This document shows positions 30,845-42,245 of a stretch of DNA of 64,000 nucleotides, in pieces. Where the stretch lies: contig JAPDOI010001380.1 of NCBI GenBank assembly GCA_029168955.1, positions 62,001 through 126,000 on the forward strand. Reading direction: 5' to 3'. Below the pieces are notes generated by a model. That model saw only the letters and a program-made list of their open reading frames with translations, was not told where the DNA came from and searched no databases. The translations under genes and the position numbers were made by a program. The DNA comes from Aplectana chamaeleonis (Eukaryota > Nematoda > Chromadorea > Rhabditida > Cosmocercidae). Position 1 is the first letter of the stretch. Each line of letters starts with the position of its first letter.

Positions 30845-31155
30845 GGGCCTTAAAGGCACAGTTGAAGCTCAGGGGCGAAATCTGAGATTTCCACATAGTT
30901 TTGATGTAGGCCTACCCGATATAACACGTGCTAAGTGCGAGCTCGATTCCTCCGTTTAGGCGAGATATAGGAGGAAGTCATCCTGGGGCGCCCACAACAG
31001 GAAGCCACTTTGGCACGCCCCTTTTACGATTTTTCGAGCTCAACAGTGACAAGATGAGCAATGGTTTTCGATCAGAAGCCCCGTTCATCCCTTCATTCTC
31101 AGCCTCTCTGTTTATTCAAGTCAGCTCGCATACATCGGTTGCAAATGACTTTCCT
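30845..31155. mobile_element. TTAA-type miniature element, AGGCACAG family, truncated
   Basis: The left end TTAAAGGCACAGTTGAAGC is intact. The interior shares GAGATATAGG and AGCTCGCATACATCGG with the other copies. The right end is missing, and sequence runs directly into the candidate gene at 31193. Confidence 0.65.
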
Positions 31156-31192
31156 TTGGTTTCAATTCACTTTTGCTTTCATATTTTTAGTT

Positions 31193-32262
31193 ATGCCTGT
31201 GAACCGGCCACCGCTGGTTGATGAAGACGCTGTCAGGCGCTATTTTGGAGGGAGAGCTCACAAAATTGGAGAAAAAAAAAACACGGAAGTAGGTATTGAT
31301 TTTGATAACAGTCTAGCTGATATGTGGTTGTCCAACTTTTGCTGTACCCTACTGTATAATCTTTCTATCAATTTCATGATTTTCTCGTCCAATAGATTCA
31401 GAAAACCAGTTTAGCTTCGAAACTACGTATTAAGGCTTTTTTTGAGGAACGTGGATGAAGAGCTCCGAGCTAAGAACGAGGAGTTGGACCATATCAGGAG
31501 GCTGCGTGGAGAAGTCGTGCACGATATAGTCGAAATGGAGGATACGACACCAGGTATTTCTTGTTGGAATAAATCATATCATCGTTTGGTTTACATGGTG
31601 AGCCTTTCTTGTGGCAGGCGGACATAGCTCACCAGTGCGTACTGCGTCGCGGTGGGTGGGCGTCGCGCGCGACAAGATGGGCGGAGACTCGACATCCCTG
31701 ATTTTTCATGAAATCAGATAGATTGACCAGATTGAATAAATCAGATAGAAGCATTATTAACATTCCTGCATTTATTTCTAGTCACAAATGATAGCCATTC
31801 ACTCGCATAGAGCGCTGAAAAACTCTTCTGAACGGTGGAGGTTCAATGTTCGTCACGCGCGTGACAATCACTGGACCGCGACGCGTACGCACGTGAGTGA
31901 GAACACAACCGGGGACGAAAGGAATCGTAAATTTTCTGACCCATTATGTAAAATTTCGTGTTGAGGTGGTGACAATTTCGTTTCAAAGTGAAAATTTGAG
32001 ATGGAGGGTGGTGATTAATTTTTCGAAATTTAGCCTTTGGGGAGAAGCTCCCCGATAGACCCTGTTTTTTCCTATGAGTTATTTCTACTATTTCAGCGCT
32101 ACGCACACCCCACCACGCAGACCGCGCCGCAGGCAGATCTCGGTGAAGAACAGGAGCTTGAGGCAACTGCGGAGGCGCAATCGGATGGTCAGCCGGGAGA
32201 TGCCGAAGACCAGGAAAGCCAGCTTCGTCATACTAGTGGAGCGACGCACGTACGCGTACAGG
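31193..32262 (+). CDS. Candidate multi-exon gene, basic and coiled-coil-like, frame not resolved
   Basis: A TATTTTTAG acceptor stands two bases before ATG at 31193, the usual spacing for a trans-spliced first exon. The exon reads MPVNRPPLVDEDAVRRYFGG to about 31292 before a gtattg donor. A second block (31448-31553) encodes NVDEELRAKNEELDHIRRLR and on to EMEDTTP, ending in a gtattt donor. It is charged and helix-forming. A third block (32096-32262, after ATTTCAG) is open in two frames, one strongly basic. The joins do not keep one frame without assuming indels near the A10 and T7 runs or unusual splices. It may be a gene with sequence errors, or a decayed one. Family not recognised. Confidence 0.35.
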
Positions 32263-32339
32263 AAAGTCAAATTTCTTTTTCTCGTTTCAAGTTTGACCCT
32301 CTGGTTCAAATTCAAAGCTGAATAGAGATTCTGCGTGTT

Positions 32340-33185
32340 AAATCTTTCCACTGAGCGAAATTCAGAAGTTTCAATCAGGAGGAAAACTTCCACTGTTTTT
32401 CTGCAGAAAAAAAACGCTATCACAAATCTCGTCAAAGTATAGGAAATTGTAGTATTCTACAAGCTGGGTGGGTCGATGCCAAAACATATCTACCAGGTGA
32501 TCTCCTATTAAAAATAACGCATTATGTCTCAGTGCTTTTGAATCATTTCTAATAGTTTTCGTTACTAAGAAATAAATTGGTTCTCTTGCCGCACTATACT
32601 TGACGTGATCTCTAATGGCGCTTTTTTTTGTTCAAAGAATCGTGAACAATTTTCTCTGACTGAAACTTCCTAGTTTCTGCCTTAAGAAAGTAATATGAGA
32701 CGCAAAATATGATTTCAGCACCCAATTTTAACGGAAAGGTCAAGTTTTAAACGAAACCTTCAAATTTGGCATTTTCTTGTACTTTGGACGCGCGCTGTGT
32801 TCTGATCTCGCTTGTTTCAATAATCACGTATACTGTTCATTCTTAAATAAAAACGTTCGCATATCTTCTTTTCTCGTCGTTGAGCCCACTACGATGTCAA
32901 TTATAGCAATTTTACTAGCTTTATTCCTTTATTTTTACTAGCTCTTTTGTTATTATAAATCAATCACTTCCACTTGTTGAGCTGCTCTATTCGGTGTCGA
33001 TTTCGATTGTTATGGGTTTTTAGAACTCTGTGTCCTAGTGGAAATTGAGTTTTCCAAAACTTTGTTCTGTAAAAGCTGTTTTGAAATTCGTTCTCCAATT
33101 TTCTCGTGTATGCTGAACCCGAAGAGCGCACGAGTATGCTTGTATCCTGTCTTCCATCACTTACCCATTTCGCTACCATTTATTC
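32340..33185. other. AT-rich intergenic DNA
   Basis: No exon or repeat family identified. A 3' end for the candidate gene at 31.2 kb may lie here. Confidence 0.35.
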
Positions 33186-33189
33186 CCAT

Positions 33190-33720
33190 TTGTGTATGAT
33201 TTGTTTTGTTTTTCTGCCTCTTTCTGAACCTCGTGGTATCAATTGATCCGACTAGGAACTTTTCGCTCCGCTGTTACGTGGATTCGCAGCTGCACCGATT
33301 AGAAAAATGTTATTTTGTTTTATTTGTTGTTTTCTTTCGACTTCTCAAACACTGTTGTCTCCATTGACCCGGTCAGAATACGTGTCGCTTGGCAATTACG
33401 TGTGTTTGCAGCTGAAACAAAGGGAAATCGGTATTTTGTATGATTTGTTATGTTTTTTCAACTTCTCAAACATCTTTGTATCCTTTGACCCGGTTAGAAT
33501 ACGTGTCGCTCTGCTATTACGTTGGTTCGCACCTGAACGGGAGAAAAAATATTATTCCGTATGTTTTGTTATGTTTTTCATCTCCTCAAACATTGTTGTA
33601 CCTCTGTCAACCACGTTAGTAACTTGTGTCTCCACTATTATATGGCTTTTTTGCTGAACCGAACGAAAAATTTTATTTGAAGACGTCTTATCATGTTTTG
33701 TTACTATTTTGGTATAATAA
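33190..33720. repeat. Tandem repeat, period about 121-122 bp, four copies
   Basis: TCGCT...TTACGTG blocks recur near 33263, 33385 and 33506, with a weaker copy near 33627. Each copy carries TTTTGTTATGTTTTTC, TCTCAAACATTGTTGT and TTGACCCGGTTAGAATACG. The copies are diverged. The array is non-coding. Confidence 0.75.
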
Positions 33721-33804
33721 ACGAATTTCTGATTTAATTTTGATTTGTTGTGATACGGTTTAGTTGAGTAATTTCCTTTATAAAGGCGCATCTGCCTCCT
33801 GTAG

Positions 33805-33990
33805 AAGCGCCCGGGCCTGCCACGTTTAATGCGCCCCGGCCTGCCACTATTAAGGCGCCCCCGGCCTGCCGCTGCGACAGTGCCCCGGCCTGCTGTGAAT
33901 AGCGCGGAAGTGGCAGGCCGGGGCATCACTGCTGGCAGGCGCGGTCGGGGTGCCCGCGCCTGCTGTCTGGCGGGCTCCCGGCCTGCTGAA
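33805..33990. repeat. Second cluster of CCCCGGCCTGCC motifs
   Basis: GCCCCGGCCTGCC or close variants occur about seven times in plus orientation and once inverted (GGCAGGCCGGGGC at about 33911), separated by 15-25 unrelated bases. It shares only the motif with 28120-28350. Confidence 0.6.
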
Positions 33991-35243
33991 TCCGAATGTC
34001 CGAGAGCTGATGTATCTCTGAGTGGAATATTAACTTCCTTGTCGTATAAGCTCCCTCGGTTTTAGAAGTAATAAAAATTGGACCCCTTGCAAAGTTTGTG
34101 GTGTGGGAAACTGGAGGAGCGGACGAGTTTGCGCAGAGCAGACCTTCACAGACGCGCAGCAATCCGCATTGGAGCGCGGTCAGTGAACAGCTAGTGTCGC
34201 TCTTCTTCAGCGTGGTCGTCAGAATAAACTATTTCTAGAGATCGTCGAGGCGAATCTCCGCGGAGATTCCACGACAATGCCGTGACAGCCCAGCAATAAG
34301 GCCTTTCTCGATAGTGCCGATTCGGCGCCGACCCGGCCCTGTCCCGGTAATTTCTCCTAAATAAACACTGCATACGCCGCCCATTGTGGGTAGCAGGGGT
34401 GTGCGTTAATGAAAATTGTGGTTTTCGTTAAGCTTTAATCGTTAATTTTCGGGAAAAAACCGCGTTAACCCGTTAATGCGCTAACACGTTAATTTTTCAT
34501 TTCGTTAAACCATAAAAAGAGAAACATTACGTCGTCAAAACTCAATAAATTATCAGATCTCCCATATCAATCAGTGCCATACAGGGTTAGGTGCTTAATA
34601 CACAGGGGGTCTGAGGTCCGGAGGGGATGAAGGGCCCCGGAGATGTCTGACCTTCGAAGGAAGACCCAATGGACAGTTGTGCATGTGAAAGAAAACAGCC
34701 CGGATCAGTTTTTCACATGGAATTCAAATACGCATTGCGATTTGACTAAAATGCCATTTGAAATGAAATGCGAGTGACGGTCTTCAATTAGGAGGTTTAG
34801 GGCGAAATCATGGTAAAGGCGTTTCCAAAGTGATAGACAAGGCATTTGAATCCTCAATGTGGAGTGTCTAAAGCAATTTACCTACTAAATGCTGAATGAT
34901 TTCTGCGAAAGATTTCTATGAGTCAGTAAAAATGAAATTTTAGTTGAGTTGGTCGATTTACCCTGTGCAGAAAATTTCCTCGTTTAAGACTGAGGCCGAG
35001 CACCGCTACAATATGAGGGCCAACACCTCTCGGGTGTGATTCTGCCGGAAGTCGGCAATTTTGAAAACTAGGAGTCACGGGAGTAGTATATTTGGGTCCA
35101 GCGTGGTCGTTTTACTCTTTGCTGAGTTTCAGCGTCTCAAATGAACGCCGAAGACCGCTGCGCTGATCAAGGAAGAAGACAAAGAACATCCAAGTTCACG
35201 AATCTAAACTAGGGTTTAAAAACTGCACTAACTAAAGCTTTAA

Positions 35244-35727
35244 AGGCACAGTACACCTTCAGATATGGATTTTGAGATTTTCATGTAATTGTGTAGAAGG
35301 CCGACCCTGTATACCACTTGCCAAATGCTAGATCTCAATTTCTCCAAATAAGCGAGATATAAGCTACCACCACAGGCCCGACCCCCTTCGCTCACAACCA
35401 CAGGCCCGACCCCCTAACAGATTTTCGAACTCCATTGCGGCTCGATGGATGGGTGAATTTCTATAAGTCGTCGTTCTTCAGTCCTTTGCTTGGCTATCTC
35501 CTTATCCTTGCTCGCCCTCGCGCAACAATTGCGAATGAAGAGAAATACAGGCCTGAGACAACTCGTCCAGCAATTTTTCACCCTCGAAATCTAGGCACCT
35601 TTAAAAAGCCATAACTCTGTTCAAAGGGGACCTTGGACGATTTTAGAGATACCACTGTGATCAGTGTGTGACTCTCTCCAAGATAAGCATGAAATCTGAA
35701 AATTAATTTTTTGGTTGTCCTGTGCCT
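35244..35727. mobile_element. TTAA-flanked miniature element, AGGCACAG family, copy 2 (nested)
   Basis: TTAA stands at 35240-35243 and 35728-35731, with ends AGGCACAGTACACC and GTTGTCCTGTGCCT. It is the best-preserved copy of the 12209-12708 type and is nested in the hAT-like element. Confidence 0.85.
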
Positions 35728-35789
35728 TTAAATGAGGTACCTGGAAAAGAATCTTAGCTTTAGGAAACTAAACTCTGTAGCTTACCGTT

Positions 35790-36995
35790 TAAATGATCCT
35801 GGAGTAATGCTAACCAGACATCCACTTGGCGCGACGTGATTACGGACCCCGCACACAATCTCACGCCTAGTGGTATTTTTGGCGCTGGGCGAGGTGGTAA
35901 TGCAGTTTTCGTCGTTGCGAAGGATTTGAGGGTCATTCTTCCCAATCTGGGAATAAGATTTCAAAATAAAAGAAATGGATACACTCGAATTGACAAAAAA
36001 CATTCACGTTTATATACTTTTTTCTATTTCTACTATTGTAAATTTATTGATGATTTCTTTTTCTATTTCTACTATTGTAAATTTATTGATGATTTCTCTA
36101 AGAGCTGGGCGAATAGTAGCACACATCGTTAACAGTTTATGAAAACGAGCCAAATGAACGATGGATTACGTTTCGTACGTAAGAAAGTGAAAAACTGACA
36201 TGGGAAGTGTTTGGAGTGGTAAACGCATCCGCGAAAACGACTAGTATGGTTAGTATCTCAAAGAAAAAGAAAATAGACTCATGTTCAATGCAATTATGCG
36301 CTGGTCTATGTTCTAAAGCACAGATAAATTAATGAAAATGAATCTCTTATGGCTCAATAGTAAAAATGCGCAGTTTCCCGCCCCGAGCTGCAGGTTCGAA
36401 AAAGTTATGAGCCTTTTTTCAAGACTTATGAGGTCCGTTTCCGGATTTTCGAAAGAATAATGCCTTTTTTGGAGGGTACAAAAAGCACAAAAGACTACCT
36501 TTTAGGCTTGTGACTTCTTGGAACCTGCAGTTCGGGGCGGGATACTGTGCAGTTTAACTATTGAGCCACTAGAGATACTAACGATAGTAGTCGTTTTTGC
36601 AGATGCGTTTACCACTTTAAACACCTCCGTTGTGAGCCTCAACAAAAAAGGATTTCGAAAAAAAAAGAATAAAAATGACCAGATATTAGTATTTGGATCC
36701 TACGCACCGTTTAGAAACCATACTTTAGTAAAAAAGAGGCAAAATAAAATGATACAATAGTAGAAATAGAAAAAAGTATATAAACGTGAATGATTTTGTC
36801 AATTCGAGTGTATCCATTTCTTTTATTTTGAATTCTTCTTCCCAGATTGGGAAGAATGACCCTTTCGCAACGACGAAAACTGCATTACCAGCTCGCCTAG
36901 AGCCAATAATACCACTAGGCGTGAGATTGTGTGCGGGGTCCGTAATCACGTCGCGCCAAGTGGGTGTCTGGTTAGCATTATTCATGATCCTGGGA
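35790..36995. repeat. Foldback, about 1.2 kb, arms of 250 bp or more
   Basis: The left segment 35800-36030 (ACTTGGCGCGACGTGATTAC, ACAATCTCACGCCTAGTGG, GAATTGACAAAA) returns inverted at 36760-36985. Inner segments are also inverted (GGTAAACGCATC near 36219 with GATGCGTTTACC near 36602; CTGCAGGTTC near 36390 with GAACCTGCAG near 36520), so the palindrome is nearly continuous. A 43-bp direct duplication (TTTTTCTATTTCTACTATTG) lies at 36018-36100. Confidence 0.7.
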
Positions 36996-37234
36996 GGGGG
37001 GGGGTTCTGAGCAAAATTGGCATTGGAGTGGGGGTCTGAGCAGGACTGGCCGACCCGCACCTCATGCAGTACCTTGGTGCCATAATTGTACAACAATTAA
37101 CGAACTATAAATTAACGTGATTTCTGAACTTTTTCGTTAAGCGTTTATCGTTATTTTCTCGAGAAAAAAACCGCGTTAACCCGTTAATGCGTTAACACGT
37201 TAACGTTATAACGCACAGCCCTGGTAGGTAGTAA

Positions 37235-38025
37235 GAAACCGCCTCGACGGTCGACTCGATTACGATCGATACTCGTGTTCATCATGCCATCGCATAGCAC
37301 GGGAACTGCATCTAAAAGAAGCCTAATGAGGGAATAGGCTTTGAAAGTGGACAAAAATGACCAGAATCGAGGCTAGAACAAGCATTAAAGATGAGGATTA
37401 CCCTGAAGTTGGACTGTGCCTTTGATTGAAGGCATCGAGCGCGCTGGAAATCACATTCACATTTTGGTGTACAATCGAACAATTTGGACTAACTGGCACT
37501 ACATACGAAAATTGAGGCTCTGAAAGTGCCCCCCTCAAAAGTTATGGCCACTTGAAAACCGCTGTGGGGTCGATCATCTAACACTTCTGAATCGGTCATC
37601 TAGCACTTTTTTCATCGAATATTGACGTGACCGTCAACAACATGAAGAATAATTATGGTACGAACTCCAAGTGCAGTAAAACTGAAAGTGGCAATGACCA
37701 GGTCTCCGAATTCAGAAAAACTTCAAAAAACCATTTTGACCCACACTTCAAATCCACATTTACAGTGTATTCAATCTGTTTTTTTTTAACAAATAAATGT
37801 CTTTCAGTGTCTATTTCGGTATTTACGTTCACTAAAGAGGCTAAGCTATACAAAAACATGAAAAAATTAATGATATATAGTTTTCAGAGCGCATGAAGTC
37901 TTTAGGGCATGCTTCAATTGGCTAATGACTGCACAGAGGTATGGACACTGGAATGGGCAGCCAAATCGTGTCCACAATTCAATGCTGATGACTTTCATGT
38001 CAAGCAGGATAAGTTTCCAACAACA
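37235..38025. other. Intergenic DNA, no feature recognised
   Basis: Mixed-complexity sequence with a poly-T run near 37780. Two overlapping open frames on opposite strands lack splice support. Confidence 0.3.
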
Positions 38026-38031
38026 TATAGT

Positions 38032-38213
38032 TAGGTCCGTGGCTTGTTTCCTCAAGAAAAAAACATTTAAATTCAAACCGCGGCTGGCGCCGGGGCTTAA
38101 ATCTCACCAGCGGCTGGTAAATACATGCCAGCCGCTGGGAGATTTAAACCGCCGCGCCAGCCATGGTTTGAATTTGAATGTTTTTTCTTGAGGAAACAAG
38201 CCACGGACCTGAC
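38032..38213. repeat. Compact foldback, about 85-bp arms
   Basis: TTAGGTCCGTGGCTTGTTTCC at the left and GGAAACAAGCCACGGACCTGA at the right are inverts. The arms carry TTTAAATTCAAACC and CCAGCGGCTGG sub-palindromes, the centre being TAAATACATG. It is GC-rich inside and AT-rich in mid-arm. Confidence 0.75.
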
Positions 38214-38464
38214 CAAATTTCACAGTTAAGGTTTAAATTAGGTTAGCGACAAAGGCTTCAGAGGATTTGAAAAAAAAATTCCTATGAAATACTGTCGAAA
38301 TCCCAAATTATAATCAGCTATCGGCGTTGAAAATCCTTTTGATAGTATCGTGCTACAATGAGCCGAAAAAGAAAATAGTGCGAAATTCCCATGCTGAAGA
38401 TTGAAGCGTGAAAAATGAAGTGAATAGTAAGGCGAGTATTGTTAGCGAATGGAACGAATGTCAC

Positions 38465-38595
38465 CTGGCGGACAAAAGTAGCTGGTTGAATCGATTGTTC
38501 CCGATCCAATTGATGGGGGTGGTGGCAATGGCGGGTGGAGGTTGAGTGGAGGATGGACGACTGAGTGACCCCCGTGCAGTTGTTTTGGTGCGCAT
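38465..38595 (-). other. Possible first exon on minus strand
   Basis: From the ATG at 38593-38595 the frame runs MRTKTTARGSLSRPSSTQPP onward for 43 codons to a CCAG/gtgaca donor at 38465. A second frame over the same bases is also open and Pro/His-rich. No downstream exon was matched. Confidence 0.2.
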
Positions 38596-39285
38596 GCGCG
38601 CTGCTGCTGCACACCTTGCGAGAACCCCCACACACACGCATACACTTCAGCCGGCCACCCAGCAATCAATACACGAACAAACACTACTCCGTGGTCAAAA
38701 AACCTCTGCAGATGGCTGGGTATTGCTAGACATGTCAGCGATAATTGCGATCGAAAACAGAACCCACGGGGGGAAACATTCTATGAACAACAGTAAGCCG
38801 CTGAGAAAACATTGGTTACGTTTCTGCACCAAGCAGTCACTGTCCGGCGGGACAATTTGGATGCGAAAATTGGGAAAGTTGAAAAGGGTGACGTTGAAAC
38901 TCTGTGTCAAGATTGAAAAAAAAACTGTAAGACGGTGTAAAGAGAGAAAAACAAGTAAAAAAATTGAACGTCTCACAAAAAGCGAAAATATTTGAAAAAA
39001 ATAAAAAGGACGTCTAATTAACATCACACTGCATAACGAAGTTTGTCTGTAGCAGAAGTTTAAGCTCACAAGGTTATTTTCAGGCGAGTTACGGGCGCTG
39101 ACCAGCCTTTTCCTATCCATCCCACCCTCATAGACAGAACAACGCTTCCCCCCCCCCATAGAAATCTCGACTTTCACACTGGAAAAAAAAGATTCTAAGG
39201 TAAGTTCTCTACAAACTGATGCCTACCACCACCACCCCCCACTGAACCCTGAAACTACTGAGCGATTCGCCCTAAACCCGTTTTC

Positions 39286-39500
39286 ATGTCGTCCAATCCT
39301 TTTGTCTCTAAGGGCGCCTTCGGACTAAAGGTAACAACAGGAATTTTTCTCTAAAAAACATCCCTTACAATTAGAACTGAATAGCGATTGAACATCCTAT
39401 CCATGATTTCTATAAACTACATGCATACTATATTTTCAGCGGACGACTTCTACTTCGTCAGTAGATATGCAACTTTCGGTGGACTTGACTATGTAAAGGT
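39286..39500 (+). CDS. Candidate two short exons of an unrecognised gene
   Basis: The ATG at 39286 opens MSSNPFVSKGAFGLK and meets a gtaaca donor at 39331. The next block begins after TATTTTCAG at 39440 and joins in phase 0 as RTTSTSSVDMQLSVDLT before a gtaaag donor at 39493. In another frame the same block reads DDFYFVSRYATFGGLDYVK. A possible third exon after TTTTCAG at 39676 encodes SIERVGDNPESG and on to KTQCLICGSDF but needs a different phase. The pieces look protein-like yet do not join cleanly. Confidence 0.3.
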
Positions 39501-40069
39501 TTGTTGAGGTACGTGTCTACTTCGAAAGCGAATTTTGTTTGTTCCTTCGCGTGCGGGTGCGAAGCGAAGGTAGAGACGAGATAGTGCGGGGGAGAAGGAG
39601 AAGCAGAATACGTGCGCCAACGCACGCGACCGACGGCAATAGATTTCACTCCGAAATAGAAGTTACATTTTCAGATTCTATAGAAAGAGTTGGTGATAAC
39701 CCAGAAAGCGGACGAATTTACATCCCGAAGCCCGCGTGTTTAGGAAAAACACAGTGTCTAATATGTGGAAGTGATTTCTGAACAATCAGCTATGTAAGTT
39801 CGTGAATCCAAATGCTAGGCGAGCGCATAACACAATCTCAACCATACCAAGGCCATCGATACTCCATACGGCGCTCTCGCATGATCTTCGCGACAGCGAA
39901 TTCAGCTGCAACGCCACTCTGAAAAAAAGGCGACGCGAAACACTACCCAGCTGACGATAAACAGCTCGCAGATTGCGCAAAAATGTAGATTAGTGGCGAC
40001 ACAGGCGCGACACCGTCGCGCGTAGCAGCTCACACTAGTCTCGCAGCGCGCGACGGCTGTCAGTGCTAG

Positions 40070-40170
40070 GCGAAGCTTATACTGGCACCGCCGAGCGACG
40101 CGGCACGATCGATAATGTAGCATTGTATTTCGCAACGCCGCCCAGCGGCGGAAGTATAAACGACGCCCTA
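40070..40170. repeat. Fragment of GTATAAACGACGCC miniature family
   Basis: TAGGCGAAGCTTATACT and GAAGTATAAACGACGCCCTA form imperfect inverted ends around GCCGAGCGACGCGGC and CGATCGATAATG, the same words as at 20841-21171. The surrounding 39790-40860 shows no gene. Confidence 0.45.
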
Positions 40171-40869
40171 CTCACGATCAATGGCTGCTCTTAGAGCGGC
40201 GGATAGTGCCGGTCCCGAAACCGCGAGCCCCTCGCAGCAACGCAGTGTGAATAGGCCCGAGGAGAGACTATTTTCAAGGCCTGGATTTTACGAGAAAGAC
40301 ACTGCATGAGTGAGGTACAGTCTGCACAAATGATCGTAGAATCATTACTTGATCAAGGACATAAATACGTAGAGGCGTAGACTGCGGCAGAATACGCCAA
40401 GCCGACAAACTATTCTACACCGACTATACACAGAAGTTTTTCAAAGTGGTCCTCAAACCTCACGTCGGAATTGCGAAGTTTCGAACAATATTTGAAGGCA
40501 TAGATACCTCGATAAATTCTAGGGTCTACCCTAGTAGCAGGAAGCCACTGGCCAACTATCAATAAAAATTTAAAAAAAAACTTCTGTAGCTATAATTGTT
40601 GTCTTGGAAATGTCATACAAACACTCCGATATCAGAGCTCTGATAATGCTATCAATCACTCTTTCCTCTCTGAAGCGCAATCAATTAAACTGAACTTCAA
40701 CAATTCATTCCAGAATTTACGAAATCTCAATATCCACCGAAGATACTGTTGCTCGTTATTAAACTCGAAAACTTCACGCTTGATATTCGCAACACTGGTC
40801 ACCAATACAACGGACGCCACCATACAACGGGAAACATTGCTGACAGCCTTGCCCGCAACAAGTATCAAT

Positions 40870-41185
40870 CAGGGTTGAGCAGGGTTGTGACTAAGCACAA
40901 CAGGGTCGTAAAATTTGGAAACTTCGAAAAAAGAAAAATTTGGGGGTGGTCGTAAAATTTTTAGGAAAAAAATGGGAATTTTCTTCAAAGCATGTGTAAG
41001 GGAAAATGAGGTAGGAGTAGAGACATTGTCTTTTATAACCACAAATGTGAAACTTTCACTAACTTGTCACAAAAAGCTAGAGCGATTTTTCATTCCGGGG
41101 GGGTCGTAAAAAATTGTCCAAAAGTTCGGTAAATAGGGGGGTCGTAGCTCTGCCGAATTTTGGCACAACGGCCTGCTCGACCCTG
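40870..41185. mobile_element. hAT-like miniature element, CAGGGTTGAGCAGG family, copy 2
   Basis: The ends CAGGGTTGAGCAGG and GCCTGCTCGACCCTG are inverts and GTATCAAT is duplicated exactly at 40862-40869 and 41186-41193. The interior has CAACAGGGTCGTAAAATTTGG and a G run then GGTCGTAGC as in 6625-7013. Non-coding. Confidence 0.88.
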
Positions 41186-41996
41186 GTATCAATTGACTGA
41201 ATGGATGCAAAAGTTCAAATGCGATTTCAAAGAAAAACCTACCTGTTTTTTTTTTAATTGTGGAGCGAGAGATCTGTTAATTTTCAATAGTATGTAAATC
41301 TGTATGAATGCAACGGGATGCTGAAACACTCAACGAGATTTCATTACACAGGGAACTTATTGCTGCTTCGGTTCATCGGTAGCTTACCAAACTTCGAACA
41401 AACTTGGACAACTGAAGGTAATGTTTGGAACCTTAATATTAAGTACCCATAATATCATAATCCGTGAAAAGGGCACCGTCCAAAAAGTAAAGGCAACTGG
41501 ACGGTCAATTAGCACAAAAGAAGCGCAAACAGTCTTCTAATAGATGTCCTGAGCGCATGAGATTCTAACAGGTACCAGAGGCTCCTCACTTTCAAAGAGT
41601 TTTCGCTAAAAAAACAAAAAGAAATTAACTTATCTCACAACAAGAACTTTGAAGGCGAGTGTTCACAATGGGTGGAAATCACGTTTTTTTGCAGCAAAGT
41701 TAGCTTTGGGCCCATCTAATTGAAAATAGGGAAGAATGGAGGATAAAAACTTAGAAAGTGAGTGAGCGTCGCAAGGTCATCGGATCAGTTGCCTATGACG
41801 AGGAAGAGTTGTCCACTCAAAGGGCCCTTCGCCGATTTGCTCATTACTCTTTGTTTCGAGAGATTCTCACATACAAACAAACAAATTGAAAATTCCTCAT
41901 GCTAAGGACTTTATAGTATTCGCGGCTCCAAGAACAGGTTTCGTGGCAGATTTGCAGAGCAGCAGACCTGCCTGGAACCAGCGTGTCGACGCCTTA

Positions 41997-42245
41997 AGCC
42001 TCTTTCAAAGAGCTATCGCACTGCGACGCGATTGAATAGAAACCTCCTACATCGATAAGGTCGTGTCGCACGATCAAGTCGCAGCACGCTCACAAACAAT
42101 CTCCTTCGAAAAGTGCTGGAATCGCGCAGTTCGGCAACTCGATGCCTCGATCGCATCGCTGTGCATTGCACCGCGATGCGAAGGTCGCGTCGCCGCACAC
42201 ACGATCGCGTCGCAGTGCGATCGCACCCTGAAAAAGGACTTAAAC
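41997..42245. repeat. GCGATCGCAC-rich miniature element remnant
   Basis: TTAAGCCTCTTTCAAAG at the left and CTGAAAAAGGACTTAA at the right are loose inverts. The interior is dense in TCGCA/TGCGA words (GTCGCACGATCAAGTCGC, GCATCGCTGTGC). The style matches 6124-6587. Flanking 41200-41990 and 42250-43970 hold nothing that I can call a gene. Confidence 0.4.

Larger units (their letters stand above)
34394..37223. mobile_element. hAT-like element with TTAACG subterminal repeats, copy 2
   Basis: It starts CAGGGGTGTGCGTTAATG and ends TTATAACGCACAGCCCTG. The flanks GTGGGTAG (34386-34393) and GTAGGTAG (37224-37231) agree at seven of eight positions. Both ends carry CCGCGTTAACCCGTTAATGC-type repeats as in 11441-13322, in opposite orientation. 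The 2.8-kb interior holds a TTAA miniature element (35244-35727) and a large foldback (35790-36995), but no transposase. Confidence 0.8.

Noticed and set aside
38546..38995. 149-codon Lys-rich frame on the plus strand
   Set aside because: Its C-terminal half comes from A-rich DNA and its first part overlaps a conflicting minus-strand candidate. No codon bias or acceptor supports it.
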